Origin: Chlamydomonas reinhardtii
Lineage: Eukaryota; Chlorophyta; Chlorophyceae; Chlamydomonadales; Chlamydomonadaceae
Length of the DNA stretch: 64,000 nt
Assembly: GCF_000002595.2 (NCBI RefSeq)
Contig: NC_057019.1
Coordinates: 3,138,753 to 3,202,752, forward strand
Direction: 5' to 3'
The notes beneath the pieces are model-generated. The model saw only the letters and a list, made by a program, of their open reading frames with translations, was not told the DNA's origin and ran no database searches. The position numbers and the translations under genes are program-made. Shown here in pieces: positions 1 to 12,759 of the stretch (within the stretch, counting starts at the first letter, position 1; the number at the start of each line of letters is the position of its first letter).

Positions 1-94
1 TGCGTAATGTGTAGCCGGTGTAATGACCGCGCATGTACCTCTTGTCTCAGCTTTCCAAAAAAACCCTGACTGGCTGGGGTGTCACGGCTTTTAG

Positions 95-1372
95 GGTCTG
101 GGCCTGGAGGTGGACCCCCGCAAGCCGCTGGTGGCGGTGGTGAGCCGGCTGGTGCCGCAGAAGGGCATCCACCTCATCAAGGCCGCGCTGTTTCGCACCG
201 TGGAGAAGGGCGGCCAGTTCGTGCTGCTGGGCTCGGGTGCGTGGGGTAGGGCTGACGGCAGCACCTGTGTCTTCGAGGCGGTGCTATTCTGTGATGATGT
301 CCGTCCAGCAGTTGCCACCCGCCAGTGGCACACGTGCTACATCAAGCCACACACGCTCCCTCTCTCGACACAGGCCACTCGGACCCGGCCTTCAGGCAGC
401 TGGCTGACGGGCAGTTCAAGGACCACCCCAACTGCAGGTGGGCACTGAGGGCCGGGGGTAGGGACAGAGGGCTGGGGCAGGGGGCAGGGACTGATGCGCA
501 CTGCAAGTAAGCACTGCTGGGCTCATGCTGAAACCACCTAAGGCGCTACGCTAACGGAGGCACCACCGTACAGGCTGAAGATCATGTACAGCGAGCGCCT
601 GGCGCACATGATTTACGCCGCTGCTGACGTGGTGGTGGTGCCGTCCATGTTTGAGCCGTGCGGCCTCACGCAGGTGCGCGGGGCGTGTTGTGGGGCCCCC
701 AAGGGCCGTCGCGAAATACCCAACTTTTGAGTTGAAGTGGTACCTTTGTTCATGTGCTGCGGGCACAGACATCAGGGCAATCAGTATTGAGAGGTGCACG
801 CCACGTGCATGCACGCCCTTTGGCCCTCCCCTGCATCCACTGCCTCAACCACCCCGCGTGCGCAGATGATTGCGCTGCGCTACGGCGCGGTGCCGCTGGT
901 GCGCCGCACGGGCGGCCTGGCAGACACGGTGTTTGATGTGGACGGCCCGGCCGGCGGGCCCGCGCAGCCCCGCAACGGCTTCGTGTTCGACGGCTCCGAC
1001 GACGGCGCGCTGCATGGCGCCCTGGACCGCGCCCTGACCCTGTACACCACGCAGCCTGAGCGCTGGGCGGCGCTGCAGCAGGACAACATGCGCCTGGACG
1101 TCAGGTGGGCAGAGAGCCAGGGCGGGGGGTTGATGTGGGCATGGTGCGTGTGGATGTACTACGCTGCGTTTTGCGTGCATGCCAAGTGCCTGCGGGGCCA
1201 TGACGGAAAAAAGCAGTACGATGTGCTGGGCTTTGATGCGGCGCGTGTTGCTTGTATTCAATGTCTGATCTCTGCTCTCTGTAACTGCCTGCGCACGTGT
1301 GCTTTACTTCTCTGCAGCTGGGGCAAGTCGGCGAAGAGCTACGTGGACGTGTACCGCTCCATCAGCGCCTGA
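95..1372 (+). CDS. Soluble starch synthase, C-terminal part (5' end outside window)
   Basis: A GT5 glycosyltransferase that extends alpha-1,4-glucan chains from ADP-glucose in the plastid. Five exons are visible: 95-236, 374-437, 574-673, 866-1104 and 1318-1372. They encode the last 199 residues, and phase is continuous through all junctions. Seen: SRLVPQKGIHLI at the start of the GT-B C-terminal lobe, then IYAAADVVVVPSMFEPCGLTQ, the nucleotide-sugar site with the conserved glutamate, then RYGAVPLVRRTGGLADTVFD, and the end SYVDVYRSISA. The MYSERLAHMIYAAAD and GGLADTVFD wording is closer to the SSIII class than to SSI, SSII or SSIV, but I assign the class from memory. The 3' splice site at 93-94 shows that upstream exons are missing. 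The gene faces the minus-strand gene ending at 2974. Confidence 0.9.
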
Positions 1373-2973
1373 GCAGGAAGATTGAGATGACTCAACAGAG
1401 ATTGGAGAAAAGGACGAGGGCGCAGCACGTCCTGCATAGTGCAAGAGTGCTGCGGGCGCAGTGGCAGCGAAGGAGCAGGCACGGCGTAACGTCACACATG
1501 CACGCTAATGGGTGTGCCCCGCTGCGGGGACGGCATTGGTTCTGGGGACCGCTCGTGAGTTCACCTATTGTTTACTGCTGGCCTGGTCTTCAGACGGGGC
1601 TGCAGTGCTTGTATTATCAGCAAGGGACTTATTTTTGCCGGTGGCATAGTAACGGTACCATTTGAGAGAGAGGTATCACAGAGAGGCATGGCACCGTACA
1701 TCCGATGATTTGGGTGGGGCGCTGGCGGTTTTGCGGGAGCGCACGACACGCGTTGCGCACAAGTAGCCCGCGAGTTTTGTACCTCGCCTCGAACCACGTT
1801 TTTGGGGTGCGTTTGAGGGCGAAACCATTTTGCAGGGAGATGAGAGAGGACGAGGTTGGCAGAACGCGGTGGTGCCATACATGGAACGATTGCGCCACCC
1901 GTAGGCCAGTGGTACCGTATCCGCCGGGGAATTCCGAGCGAGCCTTGTACGTCACGCTTGTACGTAACTCGGTTACTGCGGACACAGAACTTGCTATTTT
2001 TATATTTAAGGAATTCGGCCACTGACGCCGTGGACGCCGCCCCTGCCTTCGTAAGATACGAGCGCTGACCGCCCCCTCTACGCACACGCACACCACGCCT
2101 TCCCATCACGGCCTGTCACCTTCCCACGCACCACATCTGCACATAGTAACCCGCCGGTCTTGCGTCCAAAGGCTGCAGTGACAGTATATACGCACCGCAT
2201 GCCCCGCCTTCCCCCATCCCCATCACCCTGCGACCTGTGCTGACGAGCATGGCGTAGCGGGCAGTCGGCTGCAGTGGCAGGGGTGTTGAGAGGTGGAAGT
2301 TTCCTTGCTGTCTGGTTGGCCTGCTGCCTGCTGCACGAGTGCTTGATAGCTGGGCGCGACTGGGCACATATGGCGGGCGGTGCCTGCACAAACTGACCCC
2401 GGCTATGTCCGGGAGATGAGGCTAGTATCGGACCCTTCGGCCTCAGACGGAGGACGTGGCGTGGGCTCAGCCCACTTTTCCCTTGCGAGGGAGAGCCACC
2501 TTTTCTTGTCATAGTAGACCTGCAAGTAGCCATTGCTACGGTTCCAGCCCTTCCCATCGGCCTCCTCTCACTCCCTCAAGCTCCAGGGTCCCAGGCAGGC
2601 TACGCACCCACATGTACTTGAATGCAAAGTGTACCCACGCCTCCTCATGCAACAACCAATAAGTGTGGTCTTTATGGATCACTGAGGTGCGGAATGCTTG
2701 ACTCGCACCCCTGGCTTGAATCTGCAATGCTGTGCACTTACCACCACATGCAATCGTTCGTTTGCCCTCGCATGTCATTCATGTATAAGCTGCCTTTCGT
2801 CTGCCACCATCAAATCGCAACCACATTTGACGCATTCCGCATGCGCCATGCGGTGCGGCCCTTATCTCCCTCGACGCCCCATGCTATCTCGCTCTCTGAC
2901 GCCACCAGCAAAATCACACAGCCCCTCCTGAGGCACCTGGTCAGTGCTGCCACTGTCGCCAGCACCTCATTCC
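1373..2973. other. Convergent intergenic region
   Basis: Space between the 3' end of the starch synthase gene and the 3' end of the minus-strand MGCGAS gene. Open frames occur on both strands but show neither splice-site structure nor recognisable protein. No TGTAA signal is seen close to either gene end. The only structured content recognised is the dispersed repeat copy at about 2330-2510. Confidence 0.6.
2330..2510 (+). repeat. Fanzor-associated 3' flank repeat, copy A
   Basis: This is homologous to the segment downstream of the Fanzor gene at 60110-60220 and to 23830-24033. Shared blocks in order are a GGGC-GAC-TGG-CACAT-GGCGGGCG stretch (shared with copy B), GACCCCGGCTATGTCCGGG-GATGAGG, TTCGGCCTCAGAC, a GGGCTCAGCCC near-palindrome, TTTTCCC and a terminal CTTGTC. 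It is more diverged than the other two copies. No nuclease coding sequence lies beside it. Confidence 0.7.
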
Positions 2974-5954
2974 TCAGTCGTCCTTGTTCCCGCCACCAAA
3001 CAGACCGCCGAGGGTACCAGTATCCGCGACGTCCTCCACCGCGTCGCCCACCGCTGACGCCACGTCGGCCGCCGACATCTTGGAAGCCTTTGAGTGGTGG
3101 CTACCCTCCACTTCGCGCTCCTCCTCCTCCTCGTCGTCGTCCTGGTCGCTGTCCTCCTCCTCCTCAGAGCTGCTCTCGTCCTGTGAACGGTGCGAGCACG
3201 TGGCAAGCGTGTTGGAAGTGGCGCTGCGTACATGTGGTCCTGCTTACCACCGCCTCGCATGCATCTCTAGCGGTCCCGCCCCAACTGTCGTCGTCTTTCC
3301 CGCACGCCTGTCCCTTCCCACCAGCTCCCCACGCTAAGTCTCGGGTCTGTGTCTCTTTTGCAGGTTAACTTGACAGCATTGACCAACAACCCAGCTCCAA
3401 CAGGATACCCTGCCCTGGCTCCTATCTCGCCAGCCCGCACCTTCTCCTTCTTGATAGAGGGGTCCACCGGCGAGATGCCACTGATGCCGTACAAGCGCGG
3501 GTCAGCGCCACCGGGCGGCGTCAGCTGCACCTTCCAGGCGGCGCCGCTGTGGCGGTGCAGAAGCGTCAGGTAGGCGCCGCGGCCCTCGTCGTCGGTGCCG
3601 ATGAGGGAGAGGTCCTTGGTGATGTCGTAGATGGCCTCAATCTGGCGCAGTGGAGGCGAGGGAGCAGGCACGAACGTGTATGCCGGTTTTATGCGCAGTG
3701 TATCATGCGCGGTGTATCATGTGCGGTGCATCATGCGCGGTGATCTCCCTCGGGTTCGGTATGTCGGTTTTGCCAATCCCAACACCCGACCCAGGGGGTT
3801 TGAGGCGTTTGAGGCGGCGGAAACTGATACGGTAGTGCACACCGCTCCTCGTGCCACGGGCCGCCGGCCTACCTTGCCGCCGTACAGCTTGAATAGTGGC
3901 TTGAGGTTCTCCACACCGCCCGACTGCGCGCCCGGCAGGCGCTCCAGGATGTAGCTGAAGAAGCCGGTCTCGTGCACCTCGTCTGGGGGTGGGGTGAGTG
4001 GGTGTTTGGAGCCATTGACGACAGCACGCGATGCGGGGCATCAGGTGCAGCATGCGGATTTTGCGGAGTCAGGCGTGCAGGGGAAGGAAGGGCAGGTTGC
4101 CTAGCAGCAGGCCGCCCCCGGCCGCCTCAAGTTATGCCCTTGCAGCTCCTGCCTGTCCGCTGTTGTGTCGCAGCCCCTGTCCCATTACTCCCGGCCCAGC
4201 CGTCCTCATCTTTCAGCTCCAGCCAACCTACCATCAAACGCCGCCGCGTGTAGCTGGCCAAAGCGCGCCATGCCCACCGCCTGGCCCAGGTCTGCACACT
4301 GGCGCACGTCGGGGTTGCCACCCACGGTCGGCGGCCTGCCGGGTATGCAGGCGGCGCACACGCACACCATGCAATGGTTAGGGGCCTGAATGACACCGTT
4401 GGCATTATGTTGTGCAACACGGGCGCCCGGGGCACGTGATAGGCCCCTTGCCCACCCGCAGACCCGTCAGTTGGTGGTCTGCCGGCCAGTCAGTCCCCCA
4501 CTCACCAGTAGGTGACGTCGGTCAGCGAGGCCGGGTTAACCGTGAACGTGCCCTTGCGGATGGCCTGTGAAGTTTAGGCGGATTACGGGCATGCATAACC
4601 GCATACCGCGCCATTGCCATCGCGCATAACACCCTCCACAACTGCCCTGCGGCCCCAACCCCTTCGCGGACCCGGCCTTGCCGGCCGCACACACCTTGAT
4701 GTCCAGCGGGTGCCGCACAACCCAGGGTGCCACCGGCTGGCCCTGGTGCCGACCGCCGCGGCTGGCGTACTCCAACCAGAGCTGTCCGTTCTCCAAGTAG
4801 GCGCGCGCGCCCTCGCAGTTGGTGTGCGCGGTGTTGGCGCCTGGCGGCGCCGCCACCTTGAAGGGGTGCACACCGTGCGCCACCCATTTCTTCTTGCGTT
4901 TGGAGATCTGGGGGCGAAGGGCGGTTGCAGTTTGAGCATGGGTGGGCTGGAGCAGTTTTAAAATGCCGCCAGTGCCCTTCATGCCCATGCCGCATGTGAC
5001 GCCCCGTTCACCCCCAATCCCATTCTTTCTCCTGCAATGCAAGTCCCCACCTTGAACATCCAGGCGTCGCCGATAGAAGTCATAGCCATATAGTAGTTCT
5101 GCTGCTTGCCTGTGACCTTGGCGTCCACAGTCCACAAGCACTCCAGGTCCATCGCTGTGCGCAGTCCACGGCCCTTGTCTTTTATGATAACTTCCTCACA
5201 GGTGCCCTTAGACAGGCACACCACCGACAGGCGCGGCGTCTCATGCCCTTTGTTGTCGTGCACGACCAGGTAGTATCCTGGGACGGAGGGCAAGAGCAGG
5301 GACGGAACGCTTGGGACACCCGGGACCAGCTGGGACAGCCTAATACAGCCTGCGATAGCCAGTCTCGCCAGTGTACGGCCGGGGCATGGGTTGGGGAGTT
5401 GACTCCCCCCAACCTAATGTGCCGCACGCATCGGTATGTGCACCCAAAAGCGTACGTGATCGCGAATCGTTCATTGCCATGGGTGGTTGGGCTAAGCTCT
5501 TTCCCCATCCAACCTAACCCAGGGATAGACAGGGTGGAGCGTCGTGGCTATCAGGTGTTCAAGGCCCAGGTCAGCCCACGGCCTCGCCCACGCCCGTACC
5601 CAAGTTTCGGCTCCGGACCACGCCGTGCATCTAAGCCGAACTCCCGCCAGCCCGTGCCCAAAGGATGGCTGACCTGGGATGGAAGCACCAGCTGTCACCT
5701 TGGAGAGGTCGTCCTGCAGCACCAGGAGCGACCACTCCGGGTCGCGCTCATCGCGGGGCGGTGGCACGTTTGCTGGCTTTGCGATGGGGGCCTGGTGCCA
5801 AGGGTTTGGTCAGGTAGGGTCAGAGCCAACAAAGGGTGGACAGAAAGTTGTCGTTGCTGATTTAGGACACCAAACCGACCTGCATTGTATCAAGGTTAGA
5901 TTCATGAAATTAGCTTACCACGGGGGGAGCCTCAGAGGAAGCTCCGCAACCCAT
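2974..5954 (-). CDS. Unknown protein with N-terminal MGCGAS acylation signal and acidic tail
   Basis: Nine exons read 5954-5919, 5791-5689, 5277-5051, 4907-4695, 4564-4506, 4335-4232, 3982-3873, 3641-3333 and 3180-2974. Together they give 455 aa with unbroken phase. The first exon is only 12 codons and begins MGCGASSEAPPV, a textbook myristoylation (Gly2) plus palmitoylation (Cys3) signal, so membrane anchoring is inferred. The body looks beta-rich (SLLVLQDDLSKV, YYLVVHDNKGHE, AIYDITKDLSLIGTDDEGRG) with basic patches such as ISKRKKKW. The last exon is a strongly acidic run of Ser, Glu and Asp followed by a Gly-rich end, GGLFGGGNKDD. I recognise no family and assign no function. The exon 2 donor (GTGCTT) is weak, but it is the only one I found that keeps phase. 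The start is chosen because an in-frame stop lies just upstream of exon 2. Confidence 0.75.
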
Positions 5955-7078
5955 CGAGCTGTAGAGCCGTTCGCCTCAACACTGACTACGCAATTGTAGC
6001 AGATAGCACAAGGTAGCACAAGGGATGTATCTTATGTAAGGCGTCACTTGGGTCCAGTGCTAAGTCCACCAAGGTTGAATTGACTGTCGTCTGGTCGCCG
6101 TCGAACGTCGTAATCGCCCAAAGTTATACAGTTGTATATGCGTTAGTATAATATCTCTAGCTGCCCCTGGCCACGAATTCAAGCATTCGAAAATCCTTAG
6201 CTTTGCCCACTTGCGTGTCACCCGCATGTCACGTGTGCAGCACCCGCCCAGTACCCATCTCGCTAACGCTGCGCTCCCCCCTCGCAAACGCCGCGCTCCC
6301 CCCTGCTCTATCGCCTTTGGTCCTGCCTCGGTCCCTCCGCTGCACCTTCTGCCGCTTCGCCTTCTTGGCCTCCCCCCGGGCCGCCTGCACAGCCAAGTTA
6401 CTGGCATGCATACTCGGTGGGAGGGCCCACGGCGGTGCACCCACATAGCCGCCAGCTGCTCTCCTCGGCTACGCTTTGAGTTTGCCGCTTTTCTCTGCAC
6501 TTCGATGACCCACTCCCTGGCACGGTCCCACGGTCTCACAGGATTTCTGGAATTTTAGTCCTATACCTATTGCCTCCGCTACACCAGGTGCAACGCCCTC
6601 CTGTGAAGCGACAGGGCCCCGTACGCTGGTAGCAAGCCGATGGGGAATGTCAAGTTTCGCGGCCAGGGGAACGGTAGCCGCGCGGCCTGAACATGGCGCA
6701 TGCATCCAAGGGCTCGGGGAAGATGAAATAGCTCAATCCCAAATTGAACTGCATCCGCATGCGCCAACATAGTCGTGCATATGGCAACATTAGCTAGGCA
6801 GCAGCACTCCGAGGAGGGAACATGTGGGTGCCAGCTCCTCGCACAGGCATTCCGCAATACAGGACGGCCGCCTCATCCGCGGCGCCCATCCCACAGTAAC
6901 GCGTGAGCACTGCTCCGCACTGAATCACGGCTCAATGAGTTCCTATACAGCCTATTCCAGCAGTACGGTACGGTGCGCGCGAGGATTCACGTGCCACCTG
7001 AGCGCCATGCTGGAGAGTGGAGACACCTAACACCGCCGCAACAGTGTGCAACAGTGTGCGTCACACAACCTTGATGCC
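5955..7078. other. Intergenic region between two minus-strand genes
   Basis: This holds the promoter of the MGCGAS gene (start at 5954) and the 3' flank of the F-box/LRR gene (stop at 7079). A short AT-rich stretch lies near 6130-6160. A small direct repeat (CGCTGCGCTCCCCCCTCG and a variant) lies near 6268-6305. No convincing coding exon or RNA gene was seen. Confidence 0.5.
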
Positions 7079-10000
7079 TCAGGCCCCAGCGATGCCGGCC
7101 CGGGCGGGCTCCGGCCAGCCCGGTGCACGCACCAGCTCCTTGACCGGCACCGGGCACCTAGCCCAGGCCACGTCGTCTTGCTGCGCCCTGCTGAACGCCG
7201 TCTCGGCCGCAATAGAGCCATACTGCGCCGCCTCCGCAGCGGCTGCCCGCGCAAGCGCACCACCCGGCACCTGCTCGAAGCGGTCGCCATGACGAGTCAC
7301 GCAGAAGCTGGGCTCGCGGGGCGGCGGCTGCCCGTCCTCGCCGGGCGGAGGCGGCGAAGCTCCAGGCGGGTCCAGAGGCGTCGGGTCCGCCACCATTAGG
7401 AAGCTGAGGATGCCGGCCAGCAGCAGCGGCTGTAGCGGTGAGGATGTGCAGTAAGTCCGCGGCGTCATTGGTCATGCAGTGCAGCATGGCGGCATGCGTG
7501 CAGGCTCAATCGGCTGGCAGGCCACATCTGCGTGCCAGCCATGCCATCCGACCATTGCAAGCCATTGACGCCAGAACACGCAATGCACCCATGCACCCAC
7601 AACGCACCTCACTCATCACAGTCTCAGGCGTCAAGGGCGCCTTGTGCAGGCACAGCCGCCGCAGGGAGCGCAGGCCGGCGTGGCTGTACAGCCCCGCCCC
7701 CAGCCGCGCCGCGGTGATGCGCGGGCAGGGTCCCAGCTCCAACTCCTCCAGCTGCGGCGTGGCTTCCGGCAGTAGCACCAGGAGGTCGTTGGCGTCCAGC
7801 CGCGCCAACCATTGGCAGTCCAGCAGCCGCAGGCTGCGCAGCCTGGCCATGCCGGCATCCTGAGGTGGGCGATGGCAAACGGGATAGCGATGCCCAGTCA
7901 GGCGCAGTAGCCCGCGGTGTGGGTAAGCGTCAGGTGTGGCGGCGCCAGAAAGGGGGGAAGCCAACAGGCACGGCAGTGGCGTGCAGAAAAGTGTTTGGTG
8001 GAACAGCCGGAAACCCGGATGCGTGCGTGTCTTACCTGGAACTGCTGCAGGCCCTCGTGTGCGAAGAAGATAGCGCCTAGCGAGCATCAAACACATTCAT
8101 GTTACGTGTCGGCCATGGATGCACAAATGCCAGGTGTACAAGGAAGTAAGAGTAGGACCCCCTTTTGACGCACCCCTCAGCGACAGGTGGGTCAGGTTCC
8201 GAAGGCGCTTGATGTGTTGGAATATTCTCCCGCGTGTGTTGATGACGTCGATTACCAGCACCTGAAGTTAAAGGGTAAGCGGGAACACATTGGCGGGAGC
8301 GCGTGCTTGCCGTTCCCTTTAACACACACACACTGCGTGTTTCCTTCCCTTGTGCTGCCTTAGATACACATACGCACAGCCTCCCTTGCTGATTTAAACA
8401 CACATACCACACGGCAGCCAGCCTCACTCCGTGGAATGTGGGGCAGGGCCCATATTCTGGAGTGCAGACCGGGGAACACTTGTCTGGAGTGCAGACCTTT
8501 GTATCCCACCCTGGCCTGTGCACCCTTCGTGTCGTTGCTCTCGACCCTTGCCCAGATACTCTCCCTCGCTCTCACGCTCACTCTCCCCACCTGCAGCTTC
8601 GGCAGCGCAGCCAGGAAGTCCAGATGCATCTCGCCGCGTGCGCCCGCCCCCGACTGCGCCACATCCCCGTCCTGGCTGTCGGCCACGCCCTCCTGCAGCT
8701 GCGGGTCAGCCAGGACCCAGCCGTCCGCGGCGATGGGCTCATCCGGGAGGCCGTCAAAATCGTGGACAGGGTTCTGGAGCGCCTGCAGCACGGCCCTCTC
8801 GTGCGTCAACTCCTGGCGGTGCACGTACAGCGCCGTAAGCGAGCCCTGCGGGTCAAGTCAACACCAAGGGCACACAGCACATGTTGCAAGGAGTGACGAC
8901 AGCGTTGCGGCAGTGTTAGCATGCCTCCAGTCATCAAGACAACGCACGCCCACGTACCAGCTTGCTCAGGCCGTCGAAGCAGCCCAGGCGCGCGGCGTCA
9001 CCGAAGGTGCCCTCGGTCATGCCTGCAAGGGCAAGGGAGGAGGTCATGATACGTGTTATAAGCGCGAGATGGCGAAGAAGGGAGGATGGTTCTGGATTAC
9101 GTGGCATGCGTCAAAGTGCTCACTCTCCACCTCTGACGCGGCCCGGTGCCGCCTCACCAGCGATGCGTAGCTCCCTAAGCCCCAGGATGTTGGCCAGGCT
9201 CCTCAACCTGCTGCGCATGAAGCGCTTGTTGTAGTGCACCACCAGCGAGTGCATGCGAGGGAAGGGCTCGTGCCCCAAAGGGTCCACGTCGGCCGCCCAC
9301 GCCGCTCTGAGCTGAGCCGGCTGCAGCTGCGGCGGCTGCGACGTGGAGGGCCCTGTGACCGCCTCTTGCTGCATCGCCACCTCCTGGCCCATGGTCTCCT
9401 GCAAGCCCTCCGCCATCGGCGCATCCGCTGGCTGCACTACACCCGCCAGCATCTCGGCCCGCTCCCTGTCGCCCTGCTCCATCGCTCCCACACCCGGATC
9501 CGCACCCGCGGTGCCGCGTGTGCCCTGGGCACTGGGCTCCTTATCCATATCCATGGCTTCACCGCCGCTACCCGCTGCACAGCTTAACCCCGACCCAGCT
9601 GCTGCCTCTTGCTTGACTCCTGCTGCCTCTTGCTTGACACCGGAAGCCCTGTTGCCGGCCCTGCTGCCGCCGGCCAGCCCGCGGCCACGGCCCAGGCGCT
9701 GCGCCACGACCGCCATCACGTCGGCCGCGGCATCCAGCTCCTGCTGCGGCTGCTGTGTGTCCTTGGCAGGGCCGGGGATGGGCAGCAGCTCGAAGTCACG
9801 GGCGGTGTAGGGCAGGCCCGCGCCGTACAGCCTAACCTGTGGGGGAGGTGGGCGAAGCCAGCGCAGTCCAGCGTGCGCGCGCAGCAGTGCGGATGTGTGT
9901 TGTTTGCAAGTAAGTGTACGACAAGCTGAAAAGATCGGGCATGTAATTCCTAGCTGCGATCCTAGCCGGGGGCTCCAAGACCAAAGCAGTTTGCGGGGCC

Positions 10001-12759
10001 AACGCATGCCTGCTGCACGCATGTGGATATTGTGCCACTCACATTGTGCATGACCAGGTACTTGAGCTGCGGCGCCACCATGGGCAGGTCACGGAGCAGC
10101 AGGTCGCCCGCCTGCTGGAACTTCTCAGCCCGGCTGCAGCAAACACACGGCGGGGCAAGCGTAGAGCAAGAGCGAAGCAGGAGGGAACGGGACATGGGCC
10201 AGGTCAGAGCGAGCTCAGGGCAGTTCGGCATGTAGAATTGCCACAGGCAACCTGTTACAGGGCGCATGCGCCTATCGCCGCGGCGCACACGGCACGCTGC
10301 GCCAGCTCACCGGGTCCACGACTTCCAGCCCGAAACGTCTAGCCCCTCCAGCTGCACACGGCTGCACACGTGCGCCAGCAGCGCCGGCTGGATGCAGTCG
10401 CGGTCGGCCGCCGTCAGCTCCAGCCGTCGCAGCCGGGCGCCCAACGACGCGATGCTCAGCAGCATGGTGGTGGAGCGGCAGCGGGCTGCGCGCAGGTGCG
10501 TCAGGCGCCGCAGCGGCGCAAGTGTGGCACCCCCAAGCTTGTTTGCACTGCAAGAGGAAGCAGAGCACGGTCCGTAAGACCATCAGGGCAGCAGTGCACG
10601 GTTGCTAAACCGGACGGAAACACAATACCGTACTGCAGCCGTTTGGGATGCAGAAGTTAGGGGTACAGGACCAGAGTCAGCTGTCAAAGTCAGGGTCAGG
10701 GTCAGAATCAGGGTCAGAGAGGGTCAGAGTCAGGGTCAGGTCCCCATGCTACCATGCCGTCAGGCCCCTGCCGCCCTAGCCGCTTCCGTCCTAGTCGCTT
10801 GCCTTTGGTCTCTGGAGAAGCTGACGTCCAGGACCTCCAGCGTGGCCCCCAGGTCTGCCATGAGCGCGTTCCAGGTGGCGGCGTTGAGCCGCCTGCTGGG
10901 GAACTGGAAGGCCAGCTGCGTCAGGCCCGACAGCGCCAGCCCCATGGCCGTGACGTCGTCATTCAGCAGCTCCTGGTTGCGGATGTGCAGGCAGCTGCGA
11001 GACGGGATGCAGCGGCGCGGGACAAGGCGAGCAGGGGGCCATTCATCAAGAAGAAAGCTCAAGCGCCGTCCATAGGAGCGTGGCCGGAGTGATGATGCCC
11101 CAAACACAGGCAGTTTGTTCCAAACGATCGTGGCTGCTGACACAAGCATCAGTATGGAGAAATATCCGGCCGCACCTGAGGTTGGGCAGGGAGCCAACCG
11201 CGAGGAGCCCCAGCAGCGGCAACCCGCCAATGTACAGCCGCCCTGCAGGACCGGCACCCGCACCCGCACCGGCACCAGCTCCAGCACCGCCATCAGCGAG
11301 CGCACCGGCGGCTCCGAGTGCGCCCTGAGCCCCCGCCGCCGCAGCCAGCGCCGCCGCTGCGGCCTCCATTAGCGCCTCCATATCGGCTCCCGCCGGATCA
11401 TCAGCAGCCGCTACCGCCGCCACCGCTTCCGCCGCTTCCGCCACTGCCGCTGGCACAGGTGCGGCCAGGGGCATGACCCCAGCGGCCTGAAGGACGCTGA
11501 CCATATCTATCTCCACATGCAGCCCCACCTCCAGCCGCCGCAGCCCTGACATGGCCGGCAACGCCTCCGCCAGCGCCGCAGCCAGCTGCACCTCGGGCAG
11601 TGACACCCAGAGCCGAGCAAAGCGCACTTCCTCAATCCTGCTGAGCAGGCTGTACAGCCTGACGATGGCGGAGCCCTCATTCCAGGACGCCGGCGGCGGC
11701 TCAGGGTGCGGCCTGACACAGTTGAGCGCGAGGCAGGTGAGCGTCGTGAGCTGGGACAGGGCGGCCATGTCCGAGTGACGCAGCTGCATGCCCGAGGCGT
11801 CCAAGTGCCGGAGCTGCCCCCTGAGGGGCAGCAGCAGCGCCAGGCCCTGCCCGCCCAGGTCCTGGTGCGAGATGTTGAGGGAGGTCAGGCTGGGGAACTG
11901 GCTCACCAGCCGCGCAGGCTCGCGCAATGGTGCCAGATACTGTGAGGATGGAAGTGGCGGTGGGGGTAAGTCTATCACAGGGGGAGGGCGCGCAGCCATG
12001 TAGGTCCGTTGCGGCGGCACATCGTAATGGGCAGGGCCGAAATGGAGATCAAGCATGGAACACGCCGCACCAGCTGCCAAGCAGCGACATGGCCTTGCAC
12101 AGCGACAAGTTGCCGCCGCCCTCCCAGACCGCTCGCCCACCTTGAAGCCTGACACAGGCATGGTGCGACGCAGCGGCGCATCCAGCACCTGCACCTGGTC
12201 CCACGTCCGCCCCTGCGCGGCCTCGCCCAGGCTGCTGGGCCGCAGGCGCCGTTGCTGCGGCTTAAGCACCCTGTACCAGGCGGTACAGGCGCTCATGAGG
12301 GCGCCGCAGATGGTGGCGTCGGGGTTGTCGGGGGCTAGCAGGGCGGCGCCCACTGTGGCGATGCGGACGACCAGCTCGTCAGGCAGGGCCGTCCAGTCGC
12401 GCGACGGCTGCATCATGGCGAGCGCCCGGTCGTGGGGCGTGCCCTGCTCCATGTATTGGTCCTGTGGAGGGGTCGGAGGTGTGGAGGGTTGCAGGGTGGG
12501 GGTGCACGCGCGGCAACTGCATGTGAGGCAGGGCGTGGGTGGGATTGCAGCTCACGTGGCCGGCGACGATTGCCTCCGCCGGCGGCCAGTCCGGTTGTAG
12601 CTTGAGCAGCTGGGACTCCGCACTGTGTGGGGGTAAGTGCGCGCCAAACCGGAGGTCGTGTATGTCCAAGGTAGGCTCTCCTGTCAACTAGTTCACTGAC
12701 TACGCTTACGTGTCTTCAAGATGAACCCTCATAAGCACTGTGCGAGCTTCATCCTCCAT
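7079..12759 (-). CDS. F-box-like leucine-rich-repeat protein
   Basis: Fourteen exons: 12759-12710, 12622-12556, 12461-12141, 11939-11176, 10994-10803, 10547-10311, 10133-10043, 9836-9158, 9022-8958, 8845-8591, 8261-8174, 8076-8036, 7859-7620 and 7429-7079. They give 1146 aa in continuous phase. Near residue 60 is an F-box-like helix pair (DWTALPDELVVRIA ... CTAWYRVLK). Degenerate leucine-rich repeats follow in several blocks, for example FPSLTSLNISHQDLGGQGLA, LTTLTCLALNC, LRRLELTAADRD, LKYLVMHN, LRELRIA, LRNLTHLSLR and LEELELGPCPRI. They are interrupted by Ala/Gly-rich and Gln/Met-rich low-complexity inserts. The likely role is substrate recognition in an SCF ubiquitin ligase, inferred from architecture only. 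The exon 5 donor is GC (AAAG-GCAAGC), the only donor I found that preserves phase. Start choice rests on the first in-frame Met after an upstream stop. Confidence 0.75.
8456..8497 (+). repeat. 15-bp direct repeats flanking a Fanzor-flank-like 12-mer
   Basis: TCTGGAGTGCAGACC occurs at 8456-8470 and again at 8483-8497. The 12 bases between them, with neighbouring bases, read GACCGGGGAACACTTGTC. This is identical to the 3' end of the Fanzor flank repeat at 60203-60220. It lies in an intron of the F-box/LRR gene. Confidence 0.6.
10680..10742. repeat. GGGTCA-type minisatellite
   Basis: Imperfect hexamer array (GGGTCA with GAGTCA and GAATCA variants) in the intron between exons 5 and 6 of the F-box/LRR gene. 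Confidence 0.8.

Noticed and set aside
11046-11175. Extension of the F-box/LRR exon past 11176
   Set aside because: A GTGCGG donor at 11175 and a phase-2 acceptor at 10995 restore the leucine-rich repeat. The read-through frame has no repeat pattern.
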